DNA of 50,095 nucleotides, taken from contig CACMAH010000002.1 in assembly GCA_902611605.1 (NCBI GenBank), forward strand, positions 160,001 through 210,095, read 5' to 3'. The notes below the pieces were generated by a model, which worked only from the letters and a program-made list of their open reading frames with translations, was not told the origin of the DNA and did not search any database. The position numbers and the translations under genes are program-made. The DNA is from an uncultured Alphaproteobacteria bacterium. Its GTDB lineage: Bacteria; Pseudomonadota; Alphaproteobacteria; Rhodobacterales; Rhodobacteraceae. Positions 18,064 through 27,478 of this stretch are shown here, piece after piece; the stretch's first letter is position 1, and the number at the start of each line of letters is the position of its first letter.

Positions 18064-19194
18064 TTATTTTTTTATCATATTTAATTTTGAGATTTTTGAA
18101 TTGATATCTTCAACTTGAGAATTTCGTTCTTCACCAAAATCCAAAGCTTCAAATTTGTCCGCTCTACTTGTTACTTTTTTTGCTGATACTTTAACCTCTT
18201 CAAGATCTTTACTAGCAAGATAAAAATGTTTGTCTAAATTCTCAATTCTATCACCTAATCTAGAAACGTCTTTAAATAAATGGTTTAAATTCTCTCTTAT
18301 TTTACTTGAATTCTCCTTAAGGGTAGCATCTTTTAAAATACCTCTAATCGTATTGAGTGTTGCCATACAAGTCGTTGGAGATACTATCCAAACACGCTTA
18401 GAAAATCCCTCTCGAACAACATCTGAAAAATTCGCATGCAACTCTGCATAAATTGCTTCAGATGGTAAAAACATTATTGCACCATCTGCAGTTTCACCCT
18501 CTATGATATATTTTTCAGCAATTGAATTTATATGAAATCTTATCGATTTTTTAAAATCTTGAATTGCTCTTTTCTTTTCAATTTCATTTTTACTAATTCT
18601 CAAATTATCATAGGAATCTAGTGGAAATTTACTATCGACAGCTATTGGGCCTGTAGGATTGGGTAAATAAATCATACAGTCAACTCTTTTACCGTTAGTT
18701 AGTAAAACTTGAAAATCATAGGTGTTGGGAGGTAATGCTTTTGAAACTATATCTTTAAGTTGAATTTCACCAAACACACCTCTTGTTTGTTTATTAGAAA
18801 GAATATCTTGTAAACCTAAAACATTCCCAGATAGCTTTTCTAAATTTGCTTGAGCTTTATCAATTGCAACTAATCTTTCCTGTAAGGCACCTAATGATCT
18901 TGCAGTTTTTGTAGCCGAACCACTTAAACTTTCAAAGATTTGTTTCTGAACTTCGGATAAACGACCTTCCATATTGGCTAAAATATTAGCATTACCTGAG
19001 TTTTGATTTTTAGCAAGATTTTCAATTATACCTGCTAATTTTAATTGACCTTCTTTTAATTTTTCGAGATCATCAGCAAAATTAGAGTCTTTATTATTTT
19101 TTGAAACTCTTGTTAATAAAAAAAATAAAATCAGGATAAATAATAAAAAAATTCCTCCCAAAGAATATAATATGAAATTTGAATAATGGATCAA
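18064..19194 (-). CDS. rmuC: DNA recombination protein RmuC
   Basis: RmuC is a membrane-anchored protein that limits DNA rearrangement at inverted repeats and has a predicted nuclease-like core. An N-terminal membrane helix (about 8-28) is followed by a coiled coil (about 35-130). The RmuC core begins at TRGVFGEIQL, continues with VDCMIYLP, GPIAVDSKFPLDSY (acidic/Lys nuclease-like residues), IMFLPSEAIYAEL and VWIVSPTTCMATL, and ends in a second coiled coil. Length is 376 residues. The start is TTG, with AGGAA upstream inside the mutL end; only 4 bases separate it from the mutL stop, so it is probably translated from the mutL transcript. Confidence 0.92.
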   Translation of the reverse strand: MIHYSNFILYSLGGIFLLFILILFFLLTRVSKNNKDSNFADDLEKLKEGQLKLAGIIENLAKNQNSGNANILANMEGRLSEVQKQIFESLSGSATKTARSLGALQERLVAIDKAQANLEKLSGNVLGLQDILSNKQTRGVFGEIQLKDIVSKALPPNTYDFQVLLTNGKRVDCMIYLPNPTGPIAVDSKFPLDSYDNLRISKNEIEKKRAIQDFKKSIRFHINSIAEKYIIEGETADGAIMFLPSEAIYAELHANFSDVVREGFSKRVWIVSPTTCMATLNTIRGILKDATLKENSSKIRENLNHLFKDVSRLGDRIENLDKHFYLASKDLEEVKVSAKKVTSRADKFEALDFGEERNSQVEDINSKISKLNMIKK

Positions 19195-19198
19195 AGAT

Positions 19199-21115
19199 TT
19201 AGTTCCTATTAAATAGTTTTTCTATATCTTTTAACTTTAACTCTATAAAAGTTGGCCTACCGTGATTACATTGATTTGAAAAAGGTGTTTCTTCCATAGT
19301 CCTTAATAAAACAGACATTTCAGTCGGATTTAGTTTTCTACCTGACCTTACTGAACCATGACAAGCAATTTTAGATATCACTTTTTCTAATTTTTCTTCT
19401 GCAACTGAAATATTATTATGCTCCAAAAGTTCATCAGCTAAATCGTTAAGAAACAAGGAACAATTAACTTGACCCAAAATTTCAGGCAAAGATCTTACAC
19501 AAATTGATTTTTTCCCAAATGGTTCTAGTACTAACCCTAAGTTCTTGAACTCGGAATTAAACCCTAAAAGGATTAGGGAACGCTCTTCACCAAGCTCAAC
19601 TATTTCAGGTATTAGTAATGTTTGTGAAGCTATTGATTTATGTTTCAAAGAGCTTTTTAGCTTTTCATAAACAATTCTTTCATGTGCTGCATGTTGATCA
19701 ATTATAGCCATACCATTAGAAGTTTGAGAAATTATATAATTTTCATGAATATGAGCCACAGGTGAACCTAAAGGAAATGCCTTTTCGTTATTTTTTTCAA
19801 CCAGATTTTCATGATTGTTCCCTACAGAAGATATTTCAGCTTGATAATTTCTTGAAGAAACTTCATTAAATAAAAAATCTGAAGTATTTTTTATACTTCT
19901 ATTTTTAAATGGATAAGAAACACTAGTAGTTGAATTATTTGTTTTATTTGCAACTGTATCATTATAGCTAATATTCTTTTTAAAAGCTTGCATCATACCT
20001 TCAGAAACAGCCGTAGATGTTTTTGTATTAAAACTTGCAATTGTCGACTTAATAATTGAGATAATCGAATTTTTTATATAATTAAGATTTTGAAACCTAA
20101 CTTCAGTTTTAGCAGGATGAACATTTGCGTCAACAGTATCCGCTGGACATTTAATAAGAATGACTGCAACAGGATATCTGCCTTTCATTATAAAATCAGA
20201 ATAACCAACTCTAATAGAACTTGAAAGATTTTTATCCCAAACTGGTCTTCCGTTAACAAAAAAGTATTGGTGACCTAAAGTACTTCTTGAAAATGTAGGT
20301 AAAGAAATAAATCCTTCAATAACAAGATCCTCCTTTGAAAAAAAAATAGGCAAAAGATTTTGAAATATATCTCCGCCTAATACCTGACTAACTCTAAAAG
20401 AGTATTTATTTTCATAATCACCTGAATTATTACTTTGATTATCAATATTAGATGATGCACCTTTGTAATTAGCTATGGATTTATTTAAACCATTTAATGA
20501 TATCTCACGTAAAGAAAAACTAATTTGAGGATTTATTAGAGATAACCTCTTAAATATATCCAATATTGCTCTTAGTTCATTTTTATCAGATTTTAAAAAT
20601 TTTAACCTCGCAGGAGTTTTGTAAAATAAATCGCGCACTTCTACTAATGTACCAATATTTAATGAAGTGGGTAATACTTTACCAACATTATCATTTTCAA
20701 CAAAAATTTCCCATGCATCTTGAGAATTAATTATCTTGGATTTAATGTTTAATCTACCAGAAGACCCAATAGAAGGTAATGCTTCTCCTCTAAAACCATA
20801 AGTATTAACTTTTAAAATTTCATTATCTATCAATTTGGATGTTGCATGCCTACAGACTGCGATAGGTAATTCTTCTCTTGGAATACCCCATCCATTATCT
20901 TTCACTTGAATAATTGACTTTCCACCTTGAGAAACTAAAATATCTATTGACGTTGCGCCTGCATCAATAGAATTCTCCATTAATTCTTTTACTATTGCAG
21001 CAGGGCTTTCGATTACCTCACCTGCAGCAATTTGATTAGCTACTTTTTCATCTAATTTGACTATTGGTCTTTGTGTAGATTTATTACTCAATATATTGTT
21101 ATTTTTTTGCTTCAT
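19199..21115 (-). CDS. mutL: DNA mismatch repair protein MutL
   Basis: MutL links mismatch recognition by MutS to strand incision. The GHKL ATPase domain has Glu44 and Asn48 in VKELMENSIDAG, DNGWGIP, and GFRGEALPSI. A variable linker (about 350-445) is rich in Ser and Asn. The C-terminal domain has the endonuclease motif DQHAAHERIVYE, an exact DQHAx2Ex4E match, plus ACHGSVRSG and CNHGRP. This is therefore a nicking MutL that works without MutH, as expected for an alphaproteobacterium. Length is 638 residues. It precedes rmuC and follows lspA. Confidence 0.96.
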   Translation of the reverse strand: MKQKNNNILSNKSTQRPIVKLDEKVANQIAAGEVIESPAAIVKELMENSIDAGATSIDILVSQGGKSIIQVKDNGWGIPREELPIAVCRHATSKLIDNEILKVNTYGFRGEALPSIGSSGRLNIKSKIINSQDAWEIFVENDNVGKVLPTSLNIGTLVEVRDLFYKTPARLKFLKSDKNELRAILDIFKRLSLINPQISFSLREISLNGLNKSIANYKGASSNIDNQSNNSGDYENKYSFRVSQVLGGDIFQNLLPIFFSKEDLVIEGFISLPTFSRSTLGHQYFFVNGRPVWDKNLSSSIRVGYSDFIMKGRYPVAVILIKCPADTVDANVHPAKTEVRFQNLNYIKNSIISIIKSTIASFNTKTSTAVSEGMMQAFKKNISYNDTVANKTNNSTTSVSYPFKNRSIKNTSDFLFNEVSSRNYQAEISSVGNNHENLVEKNNEKAFPLGSPVAHIHENYIISQTSNGMAIIDQHAAHERIVYEKLKSSLKHKSIASQTLLIPEIVELGEERSLILLGFNSEFKNLGLVLEPFGKKSICVRSLPEILGQVNCSLFLNDLADELLEHNNISVAEEKLEKVISKIACHGSVRSGRKLNPTEMSVLLRTMEETPFSNQCNHGRPTFIELKLKDIEKLFNRN

Positions 21116-21183
21116 ATGACAATATATAGCATTTAAAAACCGATTCTGCCAATACTGAAAGATTATAAGATTTAATTTGTTTT

Positions 21184-21699
21184 TTAATTTTGATTTTTAC
21201 TATTTGGGGAAAAAATAATACCAACTACTCCAAAAAAAATTGATATATCAGCAATGTTGAATGAGTAGGGATTATATATGCCACAACAAGTAATATTTAG
21301 AAAATCAGCCACAGCTCCATAAATAATTCGATCTACTACGTTACCTAGAGCTCCACCAATAATTGCAGAAGAGAAAATTAATAAAAAAAGACTATTTTGT
21401 TTAATTGCCCAGAAAAAGATACCAATACAAATTAATATCGAGACAATAATGAGAACAATTCTCATTATTTCAGAGCTGTTTGCAAATAAACCAAAATTTA
21501 TGCCTTCATTCCATGCCATATTAAAGTTAATAAAACCTGAAATAACAGTTATGCTTAACCTTCCAGAAAGATCTAAAATGTGTACTACAAAAAATTTTGT
21601 TAACTGATCCAAAATAAAAATGAAAGATGAAAAAAGTACAATTACCATAATTGGTTTAAAATTTACATTCGTACCAAAGTATTTTTTAATATTTATCAT
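21184..21699 (-). CDS. lspA: Lipoprotein signal peptidase (signal peptidase II)
   Basis: LspA is an inner-membrane aspartyl protease that removes signal peptides from prolipoproteins after diacylglyceryl transfer. Four hydrophobic segments are seen. The two catalytic aspartates are Asp123 in GNVVDRI and Asp151 in FNIADISI, with the conserved WNEGINFG at 63-70. Length is 171 residues. It would process the lipoproteins in this window (17880-18002 and 24734-25180). It lies 68 bases upstream of mutL and is divergent from the tRNA-Ser gene. Confidence 0.95.
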   Translation of the reverse strand: MINIKKYFGTNVNFKPIMVIVLFSSFIFILDQLTKFFVVHILDLSGRLSITVISGFINFNMAWNEGINFGLFANSSEIMRIVLIIVSILICIGIFFWAIKQNSLFLLIFSSAIIGGALGNVVDRIIYGAVADFLNITCCGIYNPYSFNIADISIFFGVVGIIFSPNSKNQN

Positions 21700-21765
21700 T
21701 AAAAACTAATCTCCTCAGGTAAAAATTTCTTGATCATATTCCATCCACATTGTACAGGAGTAAGT

Positions 21766-21855
21766 GGACAGGTGGCCGAGCGGTCGAAGGCGCTCCCCTG
21801 CTAAGGGAGTAGAGGGGCAACCCTCTCGTGGGTTCGAATCCCATCCTGTCCGCCA
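21766..21855 (+). tRNA. tRNA-Ser(GCT)
   Basis: This is a 90-base class II tRNA. The acceptor GGACAGG pairs with CCTGTCC, and the D loop contains GAGCGG. The anticodon arm CTCCC/GGGAG holds the loop CTGCTAA with anticodon GCT (Ser, AGC/AGT codons). The long variable arm is AGAGGGGCAACCCTCT, and the T arm TGGG-TTCGAAT-CCCA follows. The discriminator is G, and CCA is encoded. Confidence 0.97.
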
Positions 21856-21905
21856 CTTTTTTAATTAGATTTATATTACTATAAAATAGATAGACAAGAC
21901 CTTTT

Positions 21906-22685
21906 CTAAGGATTATTTATATTTTTTTTTATCCATTTTACAATATACTGTAAAATAGTACTAAATTCTTCTCCCTCCATTATATAATGGGAAAACTTTT
22001 TAAATATTATTAATTCAGACCTTTCACCAAGTTTTTTCTTTAATTTTTTTGAAATTTGAACTGGAGTTATTCTATCCCTACCTGCACCAATTATAAGTGT
22101 TGGACACTTAATCCCTTCTGCATTGATATCTGTTGGTGAAGGAGAAAAAAAATATGGAAACCCAATTTCGCATAAAGCACGACCTGACTCAGCTGAACAA
22201 CTTTTATTAAAAATTTTAAAAGCTCTGTTTCGATCAAAATCATGTAAAACTCCATAAAAAGCAGCTGAAAAATTTGGGGGAATTGGCTTGCTCCAAAATT
22301 TCCACCTAAATAAATTACGAAAAAATATTTTTAATACACTAAAAGTTATAGCATTAATTCCTTTGGGAGCAGCTGGAGTGATAAATATCCCTAATTTACC
22401 ATAACCCCTAGAACATAAAATCAGAGCAATTAATCCACCCATTGAATGTCCAATAATAATCGGTTTTTGTTCAAGTTTTTTTATAGTTTCCTCTATATCC
22501 GCAACATAATCAAAAATGCTGGTATTACCTAATTTTTCCGATCCATTGAAACCCAAACTGTGATGTCTTAGTATAGGTTTTACTACTTTATTGCCTAACT
22601 TTTTAAATTCATTTTCAAAGTTTACCCACTCATTTCCAACACTGTTTGCCCCATGCAGGAGTAAAATAGTTTGATCTTTTATCAT
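21906..22685 (-). CDS. Alpha/beta-fold hydrolase
   Basis: This is a cytoplasmic serine hydrolase of unknown substrate. The fold marks are LLLHGAN (oxyanion strand, 8-14), the nucleophile elbow GHSMGG with Ser81, the acid in LIIGAGRDRITPV and the catalytic His in KKFSHYIMEGEE. A cap-like segment rich in aromatic residues lies at about 115-175. Length is 259, with no signal peptide. The yjbQ-family gene ends 29 bases upstream on the same strand, so the two may share a transcript, but that does not reveal a function. Confidence 0.85.
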   Translation of the reverse strand: MIKDQTILLLHGANSVGNEWVNFENEFKKLGNKVVKPILRHHSLGFNGSEKLGNTSIFDYVADIEETIKKLEQKPIIIGHSMGGLIALILCSRGYGKLGIFITPAAPKGINAITFSVLKIFFRNLFRWKFWSKPIPPNFSAAFYGVLHDFDRNRAFKIFNKSCSAESGRALCEIGFPYFFSPSPTDINAEGIKCPTLIIGAGRDRITPVQISKKLKKKLGERSELIIFKKFSHYIMEGEEFSTILQYIVKWIKKNINNP

Positions 22686-22714
22686 AATATCTTTTCACCC
22701 CTAAGACATTTCAC

Positions 22715-23137
22715 TTATTCTCCAATAATATGACAAAAAACAGACCTTACGTGTCTTTGAATCCTGTGCTCAAACAAGTATATACCTTGCCATGTACCCA
22801 TCCTTAGTGTATTTTCAATAACACTTAGACATAAATTAGTATTAGTTAATACAGATTTAATATGGGCTGGCATATCGTCTTTACCCTCCAAAGTGTGTAA
22901 ATATAATTTTTCGTTCATAGGCACTAAATTATTAAAAAAATTTTCTAAATCAATTAATACATCTTTTGAAGCATTTTCTTGAATTATTAATGATGCACTT
23001 GTGTGTAGAATAGATAGATTCATTATCCCATTTATTATTTTTGAATCTTTAACAAAATTTTCAATTTTATTTGAAATATCTACAAGTTTTTGTCCACTAG
23101 TATCAACTTTTAATTCCAAAAATTTTTGTTTCATCAT
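22715..23137 (-). CDS. YjbQ/UPF0047 family protein
   Basis: The 140-residue protein belongs to the YjbQ family. Members are often annotated as secondary thiamine-phosphate synthase because the E. coli protein shows weak activity of that kind, but the physiological role is unsettled. Family features are ILHTSASLIIQENA (about 43-56), MPAHIKSVL, the run MGTWQGIYLFEHR and a basic C-terminus ending FCHIIGE. The conserved His residues are thought to form a metal or active site. It sits upstream of the alpha/beta hydrolase. Confidence 0.88.
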   Translation of the reverse strand: MMKQKFLELKVDTSGQKLVDISNKIENFVKDSKIINGIMNLSILHTSASLIIQENASKDVLIDLENFFNNLVPMNEKLYLHTLEGKDDMPAHIKSVLTNTNLCLSVIENTLRMGTWQGIYLFEHRIQRHVRSVFCHIIGE

Positions 23138-23189
23138 TTTCTCATGAAGTAATTTATAAAGAAAAATACTTGAATTTTAAAAAAATTAA

Positions 23190-23203
23190 AACTACTTGTA
23201 GTT
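23190..23203 (-). terminator. Candidate hairpin terminator in the yjbQ-MFS gap
   Basis: AACTA and TAGTT pair around a 4-base loop and, on the minus strand, are followed by TTTTAATTTTTTT. It lies about 120 bases past the end of the MFS gene and before yjbQ, so it could end the MFS transcript. The stem is short. Nearby, TAATGATAT and ATATCATTA form a second A/T-only inverted repeat. The gap (184 bases) holds no recognisable gene. Confidence 0.35.
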
Positions 23204-23321
23204 ACTTTTTCATAGAGGTTAATGATATCTTAAAAATATTTTAATTACTATGTAATATCATTACTTTGAATAAATATCTTTTACATTCTCTAAAATCATT
23301 GAAATATTTATAATGAGAAAG

Positions 23322-24638
23322 TTAACCAGGTTTTTTTCTGCCTAAAACTATAAAACCTACAATAAAAAATAATACAGCCGTTACCATACCTGCTCTTTCA
23401 CCTAAAGTACTATCGCCCTCACCAAATAAATAGAAAGATAAATTCTCAATTAAAGTACTTTGAGTTGCCCACAATACAATAGTTGCATAAACCATAGGAC
23501 CTAAAAAAGAAGTAATTTTACCAGCTAACATATAAAATCCGAAGATTTGAGCTCTATGTTCTGCAGGTGCCAAATGAGAAACTAATGATCGGCTGGCTGA
23601 TTGAACCGGACCAATAAAAATTCCAGTAACCAGACCAAAAATCCAAAAATAAGTGGCGGTTGGGGAAAGTAAAACACAAAACCCAAAAATAATTAAAAAG
23701 ATTAATGAAATTCTTATTGTATTAAAGGATCCCAATTTATCATCAAACCAACCACCAATCAATGCTCCTACACCACAAGTAAAATTAACCGCGATTGCAA
23801 ATAATAGAACATCTTGAGTGCTAAAACCGAATACCTTAGCAGCAAAAATTCCTGCAAAGGCAAAAACAACAGTCAGTCCATCTACATAAAGCATACGTGC
23901 AATTAGAAATTTTCTAAGACCTGGTATTTGTCCTATTTCTTTCCAACCTGCTTTAATTATCTCCCATGGCTTACTAAGATTAGATGCAGCTTTACCTTCC
24001 TTAACAAAAAAGAATAATGGCAGACTGAATATTAACAACCAAAGACCAGCTAAAATTTGAGTTGCCCTAATATGTTCAGAACTATCTTTATCCAAACCGA
24101 AAGGTGCTTTTTCAGGCATTATAAAAATAGCTAATGCAATTACCAAAGCTACTATTGCACCAAAGTAACCAACAGCCCAGCCAATACCAGAAATTCTACC
24201 CATATTCTTTTTTGAGGCTACAGAAGGTAATAATGCATTGTAAAATACAAACATTAATTCATTAGCTAAAATAGATAAAAAAGAAAATATCAATGCAAAC
24301 CAGATAAATGAATTGTTTGGTTCAACTCTCCATAAAAGTATATTGGCAACTACACCAATAAAAACCACTATACTTAGATAAAGTTTTCTTCTTGCACGTG
24401 TATCTGCAAATCCTCCAAGAATAGGACCTAAAACAGCGACGACAAAAGCTGCCAAACCTGTGGTATATCCCCAATACGAAGTACCATTTTCTGGTGCAAC
24501 AACACTAGCAAAGTATACGGCAAATATAAAGGTAGCATGCATTGCTCCAACAGCAGAATTTCCTACATCAAATAGAGAATATGAAGCTTTGGCTAAGAAA
24601 CCACCTTCTTTTTCTAAGTTATTTTCACTTTCTGACAT
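23322..24638 (-). CDS. MFS transporter, UMF1/Atg22-like family
   Basis: This 438-residue inner-membrane carrier has about 12 hydrophobic segments. It matches the Atg22-like (vacuole effluxer) MFS family: SYSLFDVGNSAVGAMHATF near the start, GPILGGFADTRARRKLYL as the loop 2-3 MFS signature, the family-specific VFYNALLP and GRISGIGWAVGYFGA, then GALIGGWFDDKLG as the second-half signature. Fungal members export amino acids from the vacuole; substrates of bacterial members are mostly unknown. It is a single gene between the yjbQ-family gene and the PEGA lipoprotein, so context gives no substrate. Confidence 0.87.
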   Translation of the reverse strand: MSESENNLEKEGGFLAKASYSLFDVGNSAVGAMHATFIFAVYFASVVAPENGTSYWGYTTGLAAFVVAVLGPILGGFADTRARRKLYLSIVVFIGVVANILLWRVEPNNSFIWFALIFSFLSILANELMFVFYNALLPSVASKKNMGRISGIGWAVGYFGAIVALVIALAIFIMPEKAPFGLDKDSSEHIRATQILAGLWLLIFSLPLFFFVKEGKAASNLSKPWEIIKAGWKEIGQIPGLRKFLIARMLYVDGLTVVFAFAGIFAAKVFGFSTQDVLLFAIAVNFTCGVGALIGGWFDDKLGSFNTIRISLIFLIIFGFCVLLSPTATYFWIFGLVTGIFIGPVQSASRSLVSHLAPAEHRAQIFGFYMLAGKITSFLGPMVYATIVLWATQSTLIENLSFYLFGEGDSTLGERAGMVTAVLFFIVGFIVLGRKKPG

Positions 24639-24733
24639 TCTGTATTATAAAATCATTTAAATCTATATGATTTAGAGCATACACTTTTGTTGGGAATAAA
24701 ATCAAATTTAATTTGCTAATAAATTAATTAAAT

Positions 24734-25180
24734 CTAATTACTAAAAAGATCCATATTAGAAATACCTCTGATTTCTTCTAGAACCATTGCAGTAGTACTC
24801 TGCATTTTAACACTTACCTCATTAGGACTTAGTTCATAAACCCCACCTTTATAAACATCATATCCAGTAGCTAATACACCACCAATTAATGCACTTCCGA
24901 GAGCTCCTACTGCACCTGCTCCACTGGGAACTGAATTTACTCTTACTGACTCAGTAGTAAAACCTGGTTTTGAAATTGTAGCTTCAAATGACTTATTTCT
25001 AGGTAATTTAATTTTACAAGGAGTAATAGAACAAGAAAAACCATGACTAGTCTTAACAGTTGCCCCACTTGGAATACTAGTAAATCTTACAACTTGTTCA
25101 GTACCTTGCTGTGAAGTTGCACAACTTATAATAAAAAAAAGTAATTGGATACAAATTAATAGTTTTATTTTACTTTTCAT
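24734..25180 (-). CDS. PEGA-like lipoprotein
   Basis: The 148-residue lipoprotein has a signal peptide with core about 6-18 and the lipobox IISC (Cys19). A PEGA-like beta domain follows: VRFTSIPSGATVKTS, CSITPCKIKLPRNKSFEATISKPGF. Next is a Gly/Ala-rich stretch (about 88-108) and GYDVYKGGVYELSPNEVSVKM. This layout occurs in small proteobacterial lipoproteins of unknown function that are sometimes misnamed TolB-like. Cys50 and Cys55 may form a disulfide. It is divergent from the large repeat protein across 192 A/T-rich bases, which may hold promoters for both genes. Confidence 0.75.
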   Translation of the reverse strand: MKSKIKLLICIQLLFFIISCATSQQGTEQVVRFTSIPSGATVKTSHGFSCSITPCKIKLPRNKSFEATISKPGFTTESVRVNSVPSGAGAVGALGSALIGGVLATGYDVYKGGVYELSPNEVSVKMQSTTAMVLEEIRGISNMDLFSN

Positions 25181-25372
25181 ATCAATCTCTGAAATAATAT
25201 ATGATAACTAAGTTGCAAAACTCGTTCCAAATTAAAATTAAAAAAAAATTTTTCATATAAATTTCAAATTAGCACACATCTTGCAATAAATACTAATAAC
25301 TAAATTATATTATATTTAAATTATTTATTATTATTTTAAATTAAACGAATTTTTTTTGGTATTTGTCATAAA

Positions 25373-27478
25373 ATGAAAAAAAAAATAATATCCAAAATTA
25401 TAGACAAAAAAAGAAGTAGTTCTTTGTTTTTTGCACTATCCACTTTAGCTGCTTGTAACAACGATAGCAAAAAAATTCTTGGTTTAGCTGGCAATGCCGC
25501 TTCAGAAGGTCTAGAGAAGCTCTTTGAAGATTCCCCTTCAATTAATTCAAATTATACAATTAGTACGAATTCACCAGATGACTCAAAAGGTGATGGGACG
25601 AGTAGTCTTCCTATTACGGTTACTGAAACAGTAAATGCAAGTCCTACAATTAGTGGTTACCCATTGCTAGATTTAGCATTTAATTCAGATGGAAATGTAG
25701 ATTTTACAAATATTGCAGATGTAAAAAATATATCTATAAGTAATTCAACAGCAGCTGCAAGCCTTACAAATCTCTCGAATGATATTGAAAAAATTTTTGT
25801 AGCAGGAACACAAAGTGGAGATTGGAACATTGCATATAAACCAAATAGTTTTGGAACTCTTTATTTTGAATGGACCAATAATACTGGAACTTCCGTAGAT
25901 CTTACCTCTTTGACAATAAATGAAGCTGGTCAATTTCTATTTAAAAATACAGGAAATGAAACTATTACTATTCCTACTTTCAATCTAGACCCTGATGATA
26001 CTCAAAGAATAGAAATTGAAAATGATAATGATGGAGACATATTAATTGGTGCTGCAGCTAATATAACAGGAACTCAAGGCCTTAAAACGATTTCATTAAA
26101 AACATTTAATGATGGAGATATTTCTCTTGGGACACCTGGAACTTCAGGACTATCAGACCTTCAAAATATTACCTCTATTGCTCTTATTGCATCCAAGAAT
26201 GGAAATATTACACTAGGTGATTTAGGTACAACAACAAGCATTAATAAGATCTCTTCTTTATCAATGACAACGGAAGGGGGAGAAATAAACGTAGGTACTA
26301 TTAAGGCAAAAAAAATAGAAAATATTAGTGCATCTGGTAATGAATTTTCATCAATTTCTATTGGGAATACTGAAACTAGTGAATCTTTAGATTCTATTAC
26401 ATTAAGTGGTGGAGGTGCAATAAGCATTGGTAATATTAAAGCAAAAAATATAGATAGCTTAAATGCATCTGGCTGTGAATTATCGTCAATAACTGTTGGG
26501 AATACTGAAATTAGTGAATCTATAGATCTAATTACATTAAGTTCTGAAGGAACAATAAGCATAGGTAACATTAAAGCAAAAAATATAGATAGCTTAAGTG
26601 CATCTGGTAATGAATTTTCATCAATTTCTATTGGGAATACTGAAACTAGTGAATCTTTAGATTCTATTACATTAAGTGGTGGAGGTACAATAAGCATTGG
26701 TAATATTAAAGCAAAAAATATAGATAGCTTAAATGCTTCTGGTAATGAATTTTCATCAATTTCTATTGGAAATATTGAAATAAGCGAATCTATAGATCTT
26801 ATTAAATTAAGTGGTGATGCAAGCATAACAATTGGTAATTTTACAGGAGATGGAACTGTAAAATTAGATGCAAGCAATATGACAAAAGAAGGTATTAATT
26901 TGAATTTTTCTGCTCTAAAAGGAAGTGTTGATATTATCTCTACTGGGAAAGATGATACCATATCTTTAGGAATTGAAGCTGGTAAGGTAATCAGTGGTGT
27001 TGGGAATGACAACATCACAGTTGCAGCCAATGCTACTGGTAATTCAGATATTACAACTGGTGATGGAGTTGATATAATTACACTTTCTGCTCAATCAGGT
27101 ACAGATATTGTTAGACCAGGTGGGACAAGTATAAACATCAATCATGAAACCGCAAATACCCACGCGGCAATTTTATCAGACAAAATCATAAATTTTGATC
27201 CCAATTCAGATAAACTAGGATTTGGTTCAGTTACGGCATCAACTGAAAATTTTCTCTCAGCAACAGGTGCGAGCTCATTTTTAGATGCTTTTACAGAAGC
27301 TAATACTGCGATGTCAGCTGGAAAGATATATTATTTTTCTTATAATGTAGCTAATGCAACAGATGGTTTTGGATTACTTTTCAATGATAGCGATGGTGAT
27401 GGCTCTAGTGATACTTTCTTAACTTTAACAGGAATAACTACAGATGTTATTTCTTATCAAAATTTGATTATAGCATAA
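25373..27478 (+). CDS. Repeat-containing surface or secreted protein with RTX-like C-terminus
   Basis: The 701-residue protein is not a recognised family. The N-terminus is basic, then hydrophobic, and ends in a lipobox-like STLAAC near residue 28. Similar LAAC starts occur on many alphaproteobacterial RTX-type secreted proteins, so it may not be a true lipoprotein. Residues 45-300 are Ser/Thr/Asn-rich beta-type sequence. Residues 310-489 are four 45-residue repeats. The C-terminal part has Gly/Asp loops GVGNDNI and TGDGVDIITL, then SDKIINFDPNSDKLGF, NDSDGDGSSD and a hydrophobic end, as in type I secretion substrates. Charged residues are few and Cys is nearly absent. A possible promoter (TTGCAA at 25281, TATATT near 25306) lies upstream. 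Likely an adhesin or S-layer-like protein (inference). Confidence 0.7.
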   Translation: MKKKIISKIIDKKRSSSLFFALSTLAACNNDSKKILGLAGNAASEGLEKLFEDSPSINSNYTISTNSPDDSKGDGTSSLPITVTETVNASPTISGYPLLDLAFNSDGNVDFTNIADVKNISISNSTAAASLTNLSNDIEKIFVAGTQSGDWNIAYKPNSFGTLYFEWTNNTGTSVDLTSLTINEAGQFLFKNTGNETITIPTFNLDPDDTQRIEIENDNDGDILIGAAANITGTQGLKTISLKTFNDGDISLGTPGTSGLSDLQNITSIALIASKNGNITLGDLGTTTSINKISSLSMTTEGGEINVGTIKAKKIENISASGNEFSSISIGNTETSESLDSITLSGGGAISIGNIKAKNIDSLNASGCELSSITVGNTEISESIDLITLSSEGTISIGNIKAKNIDSLSASGNEFSSISIGNTETSESLDSITLSGGGTISIGNIKAKNIDSLNASGNEFSSISIGNIEISESIDLIKLSGDASITIGNFTGDGTVKLDASNMTKEGINLNFSALKGSVDIISTGKDDTISLGIEAGKVISGVGNDNITVAANATGNSDITTGDGVDIITLSAQSGTDIVRPGGTSININHETANTHAAILSDKIINFDPNSDKLGFGSVTASTENFLSATGASSFLDAFTEANTAMSAGKIYYFSYNVANATDGFGLLFNDSDGDGSSDTFLTLTGITTDVISYQNLIIA
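26300..26839 (+). repeat. Four in-frame tandem repeats of 135 bp, with a 270-bp higher-order unit
   Basis: Units start at 26300, 26435, 26570 and 26705. Each encodes about IKAKNIDSLNASGNEFSSIS followed by IGNTEISESIDLITLSGGG and TISIGN. Units 1 and 3 resemble each other more than 2 and 4. The stretches 26327-26466 and 26597-26736, exactly 270 bp apart, differ at one base over 140 (26417 G, 26687 A). This indicates a recent duplication or conversion of a two-unit block. Confidence 0.95.

Noticed and set aside
26300-26839. CRISPR-like array
   Set aside because: The repeats are 135 bp, directly adjacent, in frame and without unique spacers; they encode protein repeats.
26161-27030. Long open frame on the minus strand opposite the repeat protein
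   Set aside because: It mirrors the repeats, has no ribosome site and no family features; the plus-strand frame is longer with a signal peptide and an RTX-like end.
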